This document shows positions 27,601-36,160 of a stretch of 64,000 bases of DNA, piece after piece (position 1 is the first letter of the stretch; every line of letters starts with the position of its first letter). The notes beneath the pieces were generated by a model. The model made no database searches. It had not been told where the DNA came from and saw only the letters and a program-made list of their open reading frames with translations. Origin of the DNA: Arcicella lustrica (GTDB taxonomy: Bacteria > Bacteroidota > Bacteroidia > Cytophagales > Spirosomataceae). The position numbers and the translations under genes were made by a program. Location: positions 1 through 64,000 of the forward strand of contig NZ_JAYGIM010000008.1 of NCBI RefSeq assembly GCF_034930985.1, read 5' to 3'.

Positions 27601-29008
27601 GTATTGGAAAATAAACAATCAAAATGATGATTTCGCCAAATGCAGCAGATTTTCGGATGGTAACGGCTGAATCGTAAACAGATTCATTCATTTCAAGTTG
27701 AGTCAGTCTGTAAGCTTTTCCATCATGATTTTCAGGAATTGTCCTAGTGTGTAATCGGTGTACAACGGCTTCTACGATAATTACTGCTCCATCGACAATC
27801 AAACCAAAGTCAATCGCACCAAGTGACATCAAATTAGCCGACACGCCAAAGAGTTTCATCATGGCAAAAGAAAAAAGCAAGCAAAGCGGAATCACCGAAG
27901 CAACGACCAAACCTGCTCTGAAATTTCCCAAGAATAAAACCAAAATAAAAACCACGATTAAACCACCTTCAATCAAGTTTTTCTGAACCGTACCGATAGA
28001 CTTATCAATCAGTTTACTCCTATCAATAAACGATTCTACTTTTACACCTTCTGGCAAAGATTTTTGAATTTCTGCTACTCTTTTCTTAACATCTACCACT
28101 ACTTTTTCGGCAGATTCTCCTTTCAGTAAAAGTACAACTGCGCCAACAGCTTCACCTTCGCCATTACGAGTCATCGCTCCATATCGCACTGCATGACCAA
28201 ACTGAACTTTCGCCACATCATTTACCAACACAGGAACGCCTCCACGAGTAGTAATCACAACGTTTTCAATATCTTGCAAACTATTTACTCTTCCTTCCGA
28301 ACGAATAAAGTAAGCATCTGTGCCCTTCTCTATATAACTACCGCCAGAATTGGCATTGTTATCTTGTAAAGCTTGAAATACTTCTGCGACGCTCAGATTC
28401 ATCGCTCTTAGTTTTTCTGGGTTAATTGAAACTTCGTATTGCTTCAAATGTCCACCAAAAGAACTTACTTCTACGACGCCTTTTATGCCTAAAAGTTGTC
28501 TTTTCACAACCCAATCTTGCAAGGTACGTAAATCAGCTAAAGAGTATTTGTCTTTGAATTTTGGGTCAACGACCAAAGTATATTGATAAAATTCGCCAAG
28601 ACCAGTCGTAATTGGCGCCATCTCTGGGCGACCAGCACCAGCAATTAAGTTAGGTTCTGCTTCTCTAATTTTTTCAGAAACTTGTTGTCTGGCTTTTTCG
28701 GTAGGTACATCGTCATCAAAAACGACAGTAATAACCGATAAACCCATTCTTGAAATTGAACGAATTTCTTTGGTATTAGGAACAGTTCTTAATGAGATTT
28801 CTAACGGATAAGTAATAAATTTTTCTACTTCAGAAGCAGGCAAAGCTGGCGACTGCGTAATTACTTGCACCTGATTGGAAGTAATATCTGGAAGGGCATC
28901 AATGGTTAATTGAGTTAGTGAAACACCACCCCAAGTCGCCAATGCCAATACCAATAAACCGATTGTCAGCTTATTGTATATGCTGAATCGAATGATTGAA
29001 TCTATCAT
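24677..29008 (-). CDS. CusA/CzcA-type heavy-metal RND efflux pump fused to a TolC-like outer-membrane channel
   Basis: The protein has 1443 residues. About residues 1-1040 form a complete heavy-metal RND pump, with 12 expected membrane segments, an N-terminal IRFSIYNKLTIGL and a transmembrane stretch with GAIDFGLIVDGAVIIVE carrying the proton-relay acidic residue. After it, residues about 1045-1062 (ITSIALLLISTATFAQ) look like a signal peptide. Residues about 1065-1443 are an outer-membrane efflux (TolC) domain with two coiled-coil repeats. Such fusions are common in Bacteroidota. The adaptor gene follows with an 8-base overlap, completing a tripartite metal pump. Confidence 0.93.
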   Translation of the reverse strand: MIDSIIRFSIYNKLTIGLLVLALATWGGVSLTQLTIDALPDITSNQVQVITQSPALPASEVEKFITYPLEISLRTVPNTKEIRSISRMGLSVITVVFDDDVPTEKARQQVSEKIREAEPNLIAGAGRPEMAPITTGLGEFYQYTLVVDPKFKDKYSLADLRTLQDWVVKRQLLGIKGVVEVSSFGGHLKQYEVSINPEKLRAMNLSVAEVFQALQDNNANSGGSYIEKGTDAYFIRSEGRVNSLQDIENVVITTRGGVPVLVNDVAKVQFGHAVRYGAMTRNGEGEAVGAVVLLLKGESAEKVVVDVKKRVAEIQKSLPEGVKVESFIDRSKLIDKSIGTVQKNLIEGGLIVVFILVLFLGNFRAGLVVASVIPLCLLFSFAMMKLFGVSANLMSLGAIDFGLIVDGAVIIVEAVVHRLHTRTIPENHDGKAYRLTQLEMNESVYDSAVTIRKSAAFGEIIILIVYFPILALTGIEGKMFRPMAETVSFAIIGALILSLTYVPMMSSLCLSKKIDHSETIADKIINFLYRFYQPIITWSLNKKTIILSTSLAFFVASLMLFGSLGGEFIPELNEGDFAVETILHSNASLSQSVYSNNEAEKLLLREFPDEIVQIVSRIGSSEIPTDPMGINACDLIIDLKDTKEWKKAETMEELAQKMDDVLKDIPGVTFEFTQPIQMRFNELIAGVKSDVAIKIFGEDLDVLFEKAQEVAKKIHKVNGIADMKVQQIDGVPQMVVTYNRQKIAQYGLKISNLNTLLKSAFAGEEAGVVYEGEKRFGLVIRLDSSYRKDIQNIRDLYLDLPNGGKIPFSEVAEISYKDAPAEITRDNARRRISIGINVRNRDVESLVKEVQTIIDKQVKLPIGYTVEYGGAFENLQAAKSRLFIAVPVALFLIFALLFFTFNSFVEALIVFVAIPLSAIGGILSLWLRDMPFSVSAGIGFIALFGVAVLNGIVLISYFKILEKEGISDIKQRILEGTKTRFRPVMMTAAVASMGFLPMALSHSPGAEVQRPLATVVIGGLITATILTLVVLPVIYSLVFGRKPKASKTLITSIALLLISTATFAQNTPPQNLQMCIDKALRQNQNVQIANLEISGNQALVKTAKEMPKTSFDAQYGRTQVFNGNDVTFTVGQSFALPSLYKAQENLLKGNVLTAEKRAKLTKTQLIGEVKSVYFQILHTHQFIQLLAQQDSLYQSAFKAASVRYKTGETDLLEKVSSETRLREIQNRIQQSQADEQNLYQTLRFLMNTNENFEIDYAGNQQKAMVLNNAELASNPFLEIIKQQSEVSKLQTNLEQQRLKPDVRLALTNQSIENHFNQNFVQLGLNVPIFTKAQQARITASKINEQVITQQYQYAENQLQSQLNSLKIQFDKAEKSLNYYKNSALPQAELIAKTASKSYQSGEIEYVEFVQNITQAWQIKENYLAELQHFNQIIINIETLIGNE

Positions 29009-29101
29009 TGTATATTTTTCAAGAAGAAGAGCCCAAATTTTAAGACATAAAAATTTGTAATTCCATGACGGAAAAGCTCATTATTATAAATAAAGGTATT
29101 T

Positions 29102-29121
29102 TCACGAAGGAAACTTCGTGA
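29102..29121. repeat. Small perfect hairpin upstream of the metal pump gene
   Basis: TCACGAAG (29102-29109) pairs with CTTCGTGA (29114-29121) around a GAAA loop. It lies about 95 bases upstream of the pump start codon. No T tract follows on either strand, so termination is unlikely. It could be an operator or a leader structure. Confidence 0.5.
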
Positions 29122-29166
29122 TGGAAAAATGATAAGAAATGACAAAGCGGATTTTGCCTAGAGAAA

Positions 29167-29562
29167 TTAGAATCGAGGAGGATTGAATAGCGTCTGAACT
29201 ATAGAAAAACTATAGAAATTTTTCCAAACGAAATTGGGTTCAGAAAAGACTTTGAAGATAGCATCAAAGTGGAGTACAATTTTTTTATTGAAAGTAGGTT
29301 CAAACAGCGTTGCTGTACTGTGTGAATCTAAATTTGGTAAATTTGAATGAGAATGTTTCGCAGTTTTCAAGTGTTTTGATGCTGTAGAGTAATGCATCGT
29401 TAAAAACTCTAAAAAGCTAATGTTTTCATTCCAACTATTTTTGTGTTCTTTATAGTGTTTTACCAATTCTCCAATTTTTGCTAACTGCAAAGCATCGGCT
29501 TTGGGGAATAGGCTTCCCACAAAGATGACTAAACTTAGCAATATGGCTGTAAATTGTTTCAT
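29167..29562 (-). CDS. Small exported hypothetical protein upstream of the metal pump
   Basis: This unrecognised protein has 131 residues. The N-terminus is a likely signal peptide (MKQFTAILLSLVIFVGSLF). Then comes a helical segment with HYKEHKNSWNENISFLEFLTMHY, a histidine-rich stretch (KHLKTAKHSHSNLP) and an aromatic C-terminus. Small His-containing exported proteins often precede CusA-type pumps in Bacteroidota, so a periplasmic metal-binding or sensing role is plausible but unproven. I start it at the ATG at 29562, because the longer frame runs back into the dxs terminator. Confidence 0.7.
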   Translation of the reverse strand: MKQFTAILLSLVIFVGSLFPKADALQLAKIGELVKHYKEHKNSWNENISFLEFLTMHYSTASKHLKTAKHSHSNLPNLDSHSTATLFEPTFNKKIVLHFDAIFKVFSEPNFVWKNFYSFSIVQTLFNPPRF

Positions 29563-29589
29563 TGGGCAAATGTAGTTAATAAAGCCAAA

Positions 29590-29617
29590 ATAAAAAAGGC
29601 GAAAAATCATTTTCGCC
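29590..29617 (-). terminator. Rho-independent terminator of dxs
   Basis: AGGCGAAAA (29596-29604) pairs with TTTTCGCCT (29609-29617). On the minus strand it is followed by a T-rich tract. It lies 78 bases past the dxs stop codon. Confidence 0.8.
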
Positions 29618-29694
29618 TAAGTCATTATTATTTAGCTTTCAGATGTGAAAGTTATTAGCTATCCCTTTTATTTTCAGCAGATTATCTCTAAAAA

Positions 29695-31656
29695 TTAATT
29701 TAGGGCCACCTTAACTATTTCTGCTTTGTTCATATTCTTTTGAGTTCCAAGAATACTTCTAACCGCTTCTGCAATTCCCTCTGGGTCAAATCCGCATTCA
29801 TGATGTAACTCTAATTGTTCACCATGTTCTACAATTCTATCAGGAATACCCAAACGTTTGATTTGTGCTGCGTAATTGTTGTCCAACATAAATTCTGCTA
29901 CAGCAGTACCAAAACCACCTTGGATACAACCATCTTCTACCGTAATTACTTTATCGTAATTTTGGAAAATTTCATGAAGCATCGTTTCGTCTAAAGGTTT
30001 TACAAAACGCATATCATAATGTGCTGGATTGATGCCTTCGTTGGCTAATGCTTCACAAGCTTGAACGGCATAGTTTCCGATATGACCGATTGTGAGTATC
30101 GCTACATTTTCACCATCTTTAATTTTTCTACCTTTACCGATTTCCATTTTCTCAAATTCTGTTTTCCAATTAGGCATAACACCTTCGCCACGTGGATAAC
30201 GAATAGAGATACATTTTTTCAAGTCTTTAAATTCATCTTGAGCAACAGTAAACATAATGTCTCTCAACTCTTTTTCATTCATCGGAGCGAAAACAATCAT
30301 GTTTGGAATACAACGCATATAAGCAATATCGTAAGCTCCATGATGCGTAGGTCCATCAGCACCAGCAAAACCAGCACGGTCGAGACAGAAAATAACGGGT
30401 AATTCTTGAATGGCAACGTCGTGAATCACTTGGTCATAAGCACGTTGCATAAAGGTTGAATAAATATTACAGAAAACTGTAAGTCCTTGCGTAGCCATAC
30501 CAGCAGAGAAAGTAACTGCATGTTGTTCCGCAATTCCAACATCGAAAGCACGATTTGGCATAACTTTCATCATCAAATTCAGCGAACTTCCCGAAGGCAT
30601 TGCAGGCGTTACGCCCATAATTTTGGAATTTTTCTCTGCTAATTCAACAATTGTATGCCCGAAAACATCTTGATACTTTGGTGCTTGTGGCGTTGAATAA
30701 TATTTCTTCTTGATTTCACCTGTAATCTTATCAAACTTACCCGGTGCATGCCATAAAGTTTGGTCTTTTTCAGCTAAAGCATAACCTTTGCCTTTGGTAG
30801 TAATACAGTGAAGAATTTTAGGACCAGGAATGTTTTTCAAATCATTCAAGACCGTAACCATATATTCTACATCGTGCCCATCAATTGGTCCGAAGTATCG
30901 CAAGTTCAATGATTCAAATAAATTACTTTGTTTAAGCAAAGTAGCTTTTAAGCCATTTTCAATTTTAGAAACAATGTCTTGAGCAGATTTGCCAAATGTT
31001 GACATTTTTCCTAACAGATTCCACACTTCATCTTTTACTCGATTATAAGTATGTGAAGTAGTAATATCTGTTAAATATTCTTTCAAAGCACCTACATTGG
31101 GGTCGATTGCCATACAATTATCATTCAAAATGATAATCATATTGTTCGGAATATCTCCCGCATGGTTCATCGCTTCAAAAGCCATTCCTCCCGTCATTGA
31201 GCCATCGCCAATTACTGCAATGTGCTGACGGTCAGTTTCTCCTTTGTAATTAGAAGCCACCGACATCCCCAAAGCCGCTGAGATAGAAGTAGAAGAATGC
31301 CCAACACCGAAGGCATCATATTTACTCTCTTTGCGTTTTGGGAAACCAGAAATACCACCATAAAGGCGATTGGTATGAAAATTATCTCTACGCCCTGTTA
31401 AGATTTTATGTCCGTAAGCTTGATGACCTACATCCCAAATTAACTGGTCGTTGGGCGTATTGAAAACATAATGAAGTGCTACGGATAATTCAACCACACC
31501 AAGCGAAGCCCCAAAATGTCCGCCATACACCGATACATCATCAATAATGTATTGACGCAGTTCATCACAAATCTGCAACAATTCAGAACGATTACGTCTC
31601 CTTAAATCTTCTGGAGTATTAATCTGAGCTAATATTTTTCCGGGTATAATTTGCAT
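29695..31656 (-). CDS. dxs: 1-deoxy-D-xylulose-5-phosphate synthase
   Basis: This thiamine-diphosphate enzyme joins pyruvate and glyceraldehyde 3-phosphate to form DXP, the first step of the MEP isoprenoid pathway. It has 653 residues, slightly longer than the usual 620. Visible motifs are DVGHQAYGHKILTGR, GDGSMTGGMAFEAMN (thiamine/Mg site), the transketolase-like middle domain GIAEQHAVTFSAGMA with the catalytic Glu, and DRAGFAGADGPTHHGAYD. It is cytoplasmic. The gene stands alone between two terminators, with its own promoter-like pair about 106 bases upstream. Confidence 0.97.
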   Translation of the reverse strand: MQIIPGKILAQINTPEDLRRRNRSELLQICDELRQYIIDDVSVYGGHFGASLGVVELSVALHYVFNTPNDQLIWDVGHQAYGHKILTGRRDNFHTNRLYGGISGFPKRKESKYDAFGVGHSSTSISAALGMSVASNYKGETDRQHIAVIGDGSMTGGMAFEAMNHAGDIPNNMIIILNDNCMAIDPNVGALKEYLTDITTSHTYNRVKDEVWNLLGKMSTFGKSAQDIVSKIENGLKATLLKQSNLFESLNLRYFGPIDGHDVEYMVTVLNDLKNIPGPKILHCITTKGKGYALAEKDQTLWHAPGKFDKITGEIKKKYYSTPQAPKYQDVFGHTIVELAEKNSKIMGVTPAMPSGSSLNLMMKVMPNRAFDVGIAEQHAVTFSAGMATQGLTVFCNIYSTFMQRAYDQVIHDVAIQELPVIFCLDRAGFAGADGPTHHGAYDIAYMRCIPNMIVFAPMNEKELRDIMFTVAQDEFKDLKKCISIRYPRGEGVMPNWKTEFEKMEIGKGRKIKDGENVAILTIGHIGNYAVQACEALANEGINPAHYDMRFVKPLDETMLHEIFQNYDKVITVEDGCIQGGFGTAVAEFMLDNNYAAQIKRLGIPDRIVEHGEQLELHHECGFDPEGIAEAVRSILGTQKNMNKAEIVKVALN

Positions 31657-31762
31657 GGGTTTCCGAGTGTGAATTTGAAAGTAATAACCCTGTTAATCCT
31701 TAAAATGTTTTACTAAACTTAAATATAGGAAGAATCTTAGGTCAAACTTCGTATTGAGCTGA

Positions 31763-31796
31763 CAAATTTACGGAAATATTTTAAGCTTGGTAACAA
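31763..31796 (-). promoter_or_regulatory. Putative promoter of dxs
   Basis: On the minus strand, TTG (31796-31794) precedes TAAATTTG (31770-31763) by 23 bases, matching the Bacteroidota -33/-7 pattern. It lies beside the terminator of the upstream rhomboid gene, which supports a separate dxs transcript. Confidence 0.45.
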
Positions 31797-31797
31797 T

Positions 31798-31834
31798 AAA
31801 AAAGGTCAAGCAGATTTACTACTTAACCTTTTTT
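31798..31834 (-). terminator. Terminator of the downstream rhomboid gene
   Basis: AAAAAAGGTCAAG (31798-31810) pairs with CTTAACCTTTTTT (31822-31834) with one mismatch. On the minus strand it ends in a T tract. It lies 21 bases past the rhomboid stop codon. Confidence 0.75.
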
Positions 31835-31854
31835 TGAAAAATGAGTATATTATC

Positions 31855-32766
31855 TTACTTCTGAGAAGCTTTGAATAGTTTTTGTTTTTCTTCTTTTGTT
31901 AAACTTTCGTAGCCTGAGCGTGAAATTTTATCTAAAATAGCATCAACTTCATCTTCATCTGGATAACCAACGCCTACACCTACACTTGTACTATTGTAAG
32001 AAGTTTCTTTTTGTCGGTAAGCAACTTTAATCTTCGGTTTTTCGGTACGATTGATAATTCTTTTGAAAAAATCTACCGTTACATCAATTGGTGTTCCCCA
32101 ATCGTTACCTGCTTGCAATTGTTTCACGTACAAATAACCCAATAAAGCACCGCCTAAGTGAACAATTCCTCCGCCAGCATTTACTCCAATTGCACCAGCC
32201 AATGAAATCAAAAAGAAAAAGAAGGCGATGTATTTTATTCTAACAGGACCAATCAAAAACAAGAAAAAAGTATAATCTGGAGCAAGCGTAGCGGCGGCAA
32301 ACATAATTGCCATTACACTGCCAGAAGCACCAATAATGGTTGTATTAATTCCTGTTTGATAATAAGGAATAAAGTTGAAAGTAAGTAATGCAAAAACACC
32401 TCCGAAAATTGCCCCTAAAATATACAAATTGATTAATCTACGGCTACCCAAAAACTCTTGAATGATAGCTCCAAACCAGTAAAGCATCAACATGTTGGGC
32501 AATAAATGAGCAATGGGATTAACAGAGTGAAAGAAAGAGTAAGTCAAAATCGTCCACGGACGATACATAAAAATCCCTAAAGACGGTGTGAGGCTTAAGT
32601 ATGATAAAGCATTATCAAACAATTCAGCTTTTTTAAAGAAAATTGTTAGACTTATCAACACCAACAACATCACAACATATACAGCTACATTCAACCATAT
32701 TAGCTGAATTAAGCCATTGTTTCGCTTGGAAAAAGCGTCTTTAAAGTCATCTAAAATCCCACTCAT
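31855..32766 (-). CDS. Rhomboid family intramembrane serine protease (copy 1)
   Basis: This inner-membrane protease of 303 residues has the catalytic serine S148 in GASGS and the histidine H203 in GIVHLGGALLGY. Several hydrophobic helices run from 20 to 215, and a soluble C-terminal tail (about 215-303) is charged and Gly/Ser-rich. It should cleave transmembrane helices of client proteins. It is the downstream gene of a rhomboid pair, 86 bases after the other, and the two differ strongly in sequence. The tail may bind substrates or partners. Confidence 0.93.
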   Translation of the reverse strand: MSGILDDFKDAFSKRNNGLIQLIWLNVAVYVVMLLVLISLTIFFKKAELFDNALSYLSLTPSLGIFMYRPWTILTYSFFHSVNPIAHLLPNMLMLYWFGAIIQEFLGSRRLINLYILGAIFGGVFALLTFNFIPYYQTGINTTIIGASGSVMAIMFAAATLAPDYTFFLFLIGPVRIKYIAFFFFLISLAGAIGVNAGGGIVHLGGALLGYLYVKQLQAGNDWGTPIDVTVDFFKRIINRTEKPKIKVAYRQKETSYNSTSVGVGVGYPDEDEVDAILDKISRSGYESLTKEEKQKLFKASQK

Positions 32767-32852
32767 TTTTATATTCCTTTATAAACTTTAATATTACTCA
32801 AAAAACTTCAATGTTTCAATATAACAATTTGAAAAACAGAATGTTATTATTT

Positions 32853-33641
32853 TCAATAAAAGGAGTTTCTATTTTTACCCCAAATTTTAATTAGAATAAA
32901 CGCAAATATCATTCCACCGATATGGGCAAAATGTGCGACATTATCACCCGGCATTTTATTCAAGCCAGCATACAGTTCGTATAGACCGTATAAAGCTACA
33001 AAATATTTCGCTTTTATCGGGATTGGTAATAAAAAAAGCATGAGTTCAGTATTAGGAAAAAGCAAGGCAAAACCTGCCATTACACCAAACACCGCTCCAG
33101 ATGCTCCGATTAGTGGAGTATCTAAAACAGACTTCAAACATTCTTGTGCAACTAGAACTGAATTCTGTACGGTAATATTGTTTGGATTCCCTTCAATTAG
33201 TGCATAAGCATTATGCGGTATTCCGTCTGGAAAATACTGATACAAAAATTTACTAAACTGATTCAAGTCTGGATGTTCAATATATGCTCTTGTGGCTGAT
33301 TCAAGCGTTGAATAATCATAATACTTTAAACCCATATATAGTAAACCAGAGCCCATTCCTGTTACTAAAAAGAAAGTCAAAAAACGCTTGTCTCCCCAAT
33401 ACATTTCTAACATTGGTCCAAGAAAAAACAAGCCCAACATATTGTTAAATAAATGATGAAGGTCTGCATGAACAAAAAGAGATGTTAAAAACTGAAAAGG
33501 TAAAAACTTATCAGAAGTAAAGTAATGAAGCCCCATTACCGACACAATCATATCTTTATGACCAAAATACTCTACACCAAATACGATAATATTAATCGCC
33601 ATCAATGCCTTCACAACAGGCGTTATACTGGGAGTTCTCAT
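32853..33641 (-). CDS. Rhomboid family intramembrane serine protease (copy 2)
   Basis: This inner-membrane protease of 262 residues has S181 in IGASGAVFG and H240 in HFAHIGG. The early HHLFNNMLGLFFLG motif at 62-75 is typical of rhomboid helix 2, and WGDKRFLTFFL follows it. A soluble loop (about 105-165), longer than in many homologues, separates helices before the active-site serine. It lies directly downstream of cysS (35 bases) and upstream of the second rhomboid gene, so the three are probably co-transcribed. Substrates are unknown. Confidence 0.93.
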   Translation of the reverse strand: MRTPSITPVVKALMAINIIVFGVEYFGHKDMIVSVMGLHYFTSDKFLPFQFLTSLFVHADLHHLFNNMLGLFFLGPMLEMYWGDKRFLTFFLVTGMGSGLLYMGLKYYDYSTLESATRAYIEHPDLNQFSKFLYQYFPDGIPHNAYALIEGNPNNITVQNSVLVAQECLKSVLDTPLIGASGAVFGVMAGFALLFPNTELMLFLLPIPIKAKYFVALYGLYELYAGLNKMPGDNVAHFAHIGGMIFAFILIKIWGKNRNSFY

Positions 33642-33676
33642 TTGAATTCGTTAAAAATTGAATAAAATAGTTAAGG

Positions 33677-35167
33677 TTACTCTTCGTAAGCCCAATCAAT
33701 TTTTGTTTTCATGTCTTTGATGACTAAACCATTCGCCTTAAAATAACCTCTGATTTCATCTACTTTATCGTATTGTTTTGCTTCTTTGTATTCACGATAA
33801 AGCGATAACATTCCTTTCGCAAAAGCTTCAACATTCTCGTTTGGTTCTTCAATTAAGCCAAGTACATTTTCAATAATAGCAACGAATGACTCTTTCAACA
33901 AAGTAAAAGTACTTTCACCTAATTGGGCGGTTTGTACTTGTCCCATATAAAGCTGGTTGATTTTTTTGACCAAATTAAACAAGCCTGCAATAGCGACAGC
34001 CGTATTCAAATCATCATTCAAACCATCGTAGCAGTTTTGAATACCTTTTTCTACTTCAGATACTTGTTTTTCATCAACGACGATAGCATCATCAGCAATG
34101 TATTCAAGATTTTTGACGATTCTCAAGCCATTAATCAAACGTTTATAACCTTTCTGAGCAGCTTTCAAAGCATCGTTTGAAAAATCTAAAGTACTTCTAT
34201 ACTGCGATTGCAACATAAAGAAACGAACCGTCATCGGGCTGTATGCCTGCTCCAACAATGGATGCGAACCAGCAAATAATTCAGCTGGCAAAAAAGAATT
34301 GCCCAAAGATTTAGACATTTTTTGTCCGTTCACGGTAAGCATATTCGAGTGCATCCAATAACGAACTGGCTCAACACCATTCGCACCTTTTGCCTGAGCA
34401 ATTTCACATTCATGATGTGGAAATTTCAAGTCCATTCCTCCGCCATGAATATCGAAAGTATCACCTAAATATTTGGTACTCATACAAGTACACTCTAAAT
34501 GCCAACCCGGAAAACCATCGCCCCAAGGAGAAGTCCAACGCATTAAATGTTCAGGAGCAGCCTTTTTCCAAAGAGCAAAATCTAAAGGATTACGTTTTTC
34601 ACCAACACCATCCAAATCACGAGTTTCAGTTAATAAATCTTCCAGTACTCTTCCCGAAAGTTTACCATAATTTCCTCCTTCTGCATTATAACGAGCAATA
34701 TCAAAATATACAGAACCTTGCGATTCGTAAGCTAAACCTTTGTCAATTAAAGATTTTGTAGTTTCGATTTGCTCTACAATATGACCCGTAGCCGAAGGTT
34801 CGATACTTGGCGGAAGTAAATTAAATTGTTCGAGTACTTTATGAAAATCGTTGGTATAACGCTGCACAATTTCCATCGGCTCAAGCTTTTCGAGCTTCGC
34901 CATTTTACCTATTTTATCTTCTCCTTCGTCGCCATCGCCTACCAAGTGACCAACGTCTGTAATATTTCTTACATAACGCACTTTGTAGCCAATATGAGTA
35001 AGGTAACGATTGAGAATATCGAAAGTTAAAAAAGTACGGACATTTCCAAGGTGAACGTAATTATAAACCGTTGGTCCACATACATACATTCCCACATGCG
35101 GGGCGTTGATGGGCGTAAAAAGTTCTTTTTCTCGGCTGAGGGTATTGTATATTTTTAGGGGTTGCAT
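33677..35167 (-). CDS. cysS: Cysteinyl-tRNA synthetase
   Basis: This class I aminoacyl-tRNA synthetase charges tRNA-Cys. It has 496 residues. The HIGH-type motif reads HLGN in YVCGPTVYNYVHLGNVRTF (about 28-46). The zinc site includes C29, the Cys in LECTCMS and the HHECE segment, and KMSKSLGN binds ATP. The C-terminal helical anticodon domain ends with IDWAYEE. It is cytoplasmic and essential. Its position before two rhomboid genes shows no functional link that I can see. Confidence 0.97.
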   Translation of the reverse strand: MQPLKIYNTLSREKELFTPINAPHVGMYVCGPTVYNYVHLGNVRTFLTFDILNRYLTHIGYKVRYVRNITDVGHLVGDGDEGEDKIGKMAKLEKLEPMEIVQRYTNDFHKVLEQFNLLPPSIEPSATGHIVEQIETTKSLIDKGLAYESQGSVYFDIARYNAEGGNYGKLSGRVLEDLLTETRDLDGVGEKRNPLDFALWKKAAPEHLMRWTSPWGDGFPGWHLECTCMSTKYLGDTFDIHGGGMDLKFPHHECEIAQAKGANGVEPVRYWMHSNMLTVNGQKMSKSLGNSFLPAELFAGSHPLLEQAYSPMTVRFFMLQSQYRSTLDFSNDALKAAQKGYKRLINGLRIVKNLEYIADDAIVVDEKQVSEVEKGIQNCYDGLNDDLNTAVAIAGLFNLVKKINQLYMGQVQTAQLGESTFTLLKESFVAIIENVLGLIEEPNENVEAFAKGMLSLYREYKEAKQYDKVDEIRGYFKANGLVIKDMKTKIDWAYEE

Positions 35168-35234
35168 TAATTTTTTGATTAATATTATTTTTGGTTCTCT
35201 TTATATGTATTTCAAAGAGTTTATTGATTATTGA

Positions 35235-35615
35235 TTAAATTTTTGAGTGATTTTCTTTGATGAATTCTATAAATTTTTTAACCATTTCAATGGCTTTTTC
35301 AATATCTTCATCATCTATATTTTCTTCTAAATCATAGTCTGCGGTTTGTCTCTGGTCAAATAAGAAAGCAAGTGCATCGCTAAATTCTTTTGGAATAATA
35401 GCTGTTTTGATAAACACCTTACTAAATTCACTATAAAGTCCTGAATGTGTTTTAGTAAAGACTCCTCTTACAAGTAACAAACTCCTGATTAAATAAAAAT
35501 ACGCATAATAACAACGATTAATAGCTACCCTATTTCTGTGATCCTCAGCATTGTAGATTGCATCATCCAATGTGTCCTCCGCAAGAGCAAGAGCGTTTTT
35601 AATATCTTCATTCAT
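35235..35615 (-). CDS. HEPN domain protein (UPF0332 type), toxin of a HEPN/MNT pair
   Basis: This 126-residue all-helical protein has the family segments NRCYYAYFYLIRSLLL, TKTHSGLYSEF and QRQTADYDL typical of UPF0332 HEPN proteins. HEPN proteins next to MNT nucleotidyltransferases act as RNase-like toxins that the partner silences by adenylylation. A strict RNase R-x4-6-H motif is not obvious, so catalytic activity is uncertain. The ATG at 35615 is used (an upstream TTG is in frame); it overlaps the MNT stop by 8 bases (ATGAATGA). The antitoxin gene comes first. Confidence 0.85.
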   Translation of the reverse strand: MNEDIKNALALAEDTLDDAIYNAEDHRNRVAINRCYYAYFYLIRSLLLVRGVFTKTHSGLYSEFSKVFIKTAIIPKEFSDALAFLFDQRQTADYDLEENIDDEDIEKAIEMVKKFIEFIKENHSKI

Positions 35616-35934
35616 AAACAATCACACCTTCTTGTTTTACAAATCTAAACAAAGCTTTGGTTGCGGTTTCAAACTTACTTCTCGAAGTCGCAAACATTGA
35701 AACCCAAACATCATTCTTTAAAGTTAATTCGTTTAAAAGTTGATAAGTATGCGTAATCTCTTTACTTGCTTTCACTTCTTTATCATTCAAAATCACCATA
35801 AAATCAATATCCGATTCCTCATGAAAATCTCCACGAGCATACGAACCGTACAAAATTATCTTTGATAGTCGTTCACCATAATGAGCTTTCATGGTTTCTG
35901 TAAAATCTTTTATGATTTTTGCTTTGTCAGTCAT
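35608..35934 (-). CDS. MNT-type nucleotidyltransferase, antitoxin of a HEPN/MNT pair
   Basis: This 108-residue minimal nucleotidyltransferase has the polymerase-beta fold motif GSYARGDFHEESDIDFMV, that is GS...D-x-D, with the two Asp residues for Mg. Such antitoxins transfer AMP to a tyrosine of the HEPN toxin. The start is the ATG at 35934, because the longer frame has no matching family sequence. A TAnnTTTG-like box lies at 35965-35958 on the minus strand. It is translationally coupled to the HEPN gene by an 8-base overlap. Confidence 0.87.
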   Translation of the reverse strand: MTDKAKIIKDFTETMKAHYGERLSKIILYGSYARGDFHEESDIDFMVILNDKEVKASKEITHTYQLLNELTLKNDVWVSMFATSRSKFETATKALFRFVKQEGVIVYE

Positions 35935-36160
35935 GATTATCAAAATTGATTTCTTTACAAAACTAATAAAAGTATAACGGATTGAAGTAATTTTCGTTCC
36001 AAAATGCTTATCGCATGACAAACGTAAGTCCTTCGGGTATATTTGACAATTTTTCTGTTATTTTTCTATCGGCTTCCTTCGTAACTTGCAAGCTGACTCA
36101 GTAAATATGGAGGCTCTATACAAATCCTCTATCTTTGAAAAAATATTCAACCCAACAACA

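Noticed and set aside
29567..29574. TAnnTTTG box on the minus strand five bases before the small exported gene, suggesting a leaderless transcript
   Set aside because: No -33 partner at a proper distance is present, so a chance match is likely.
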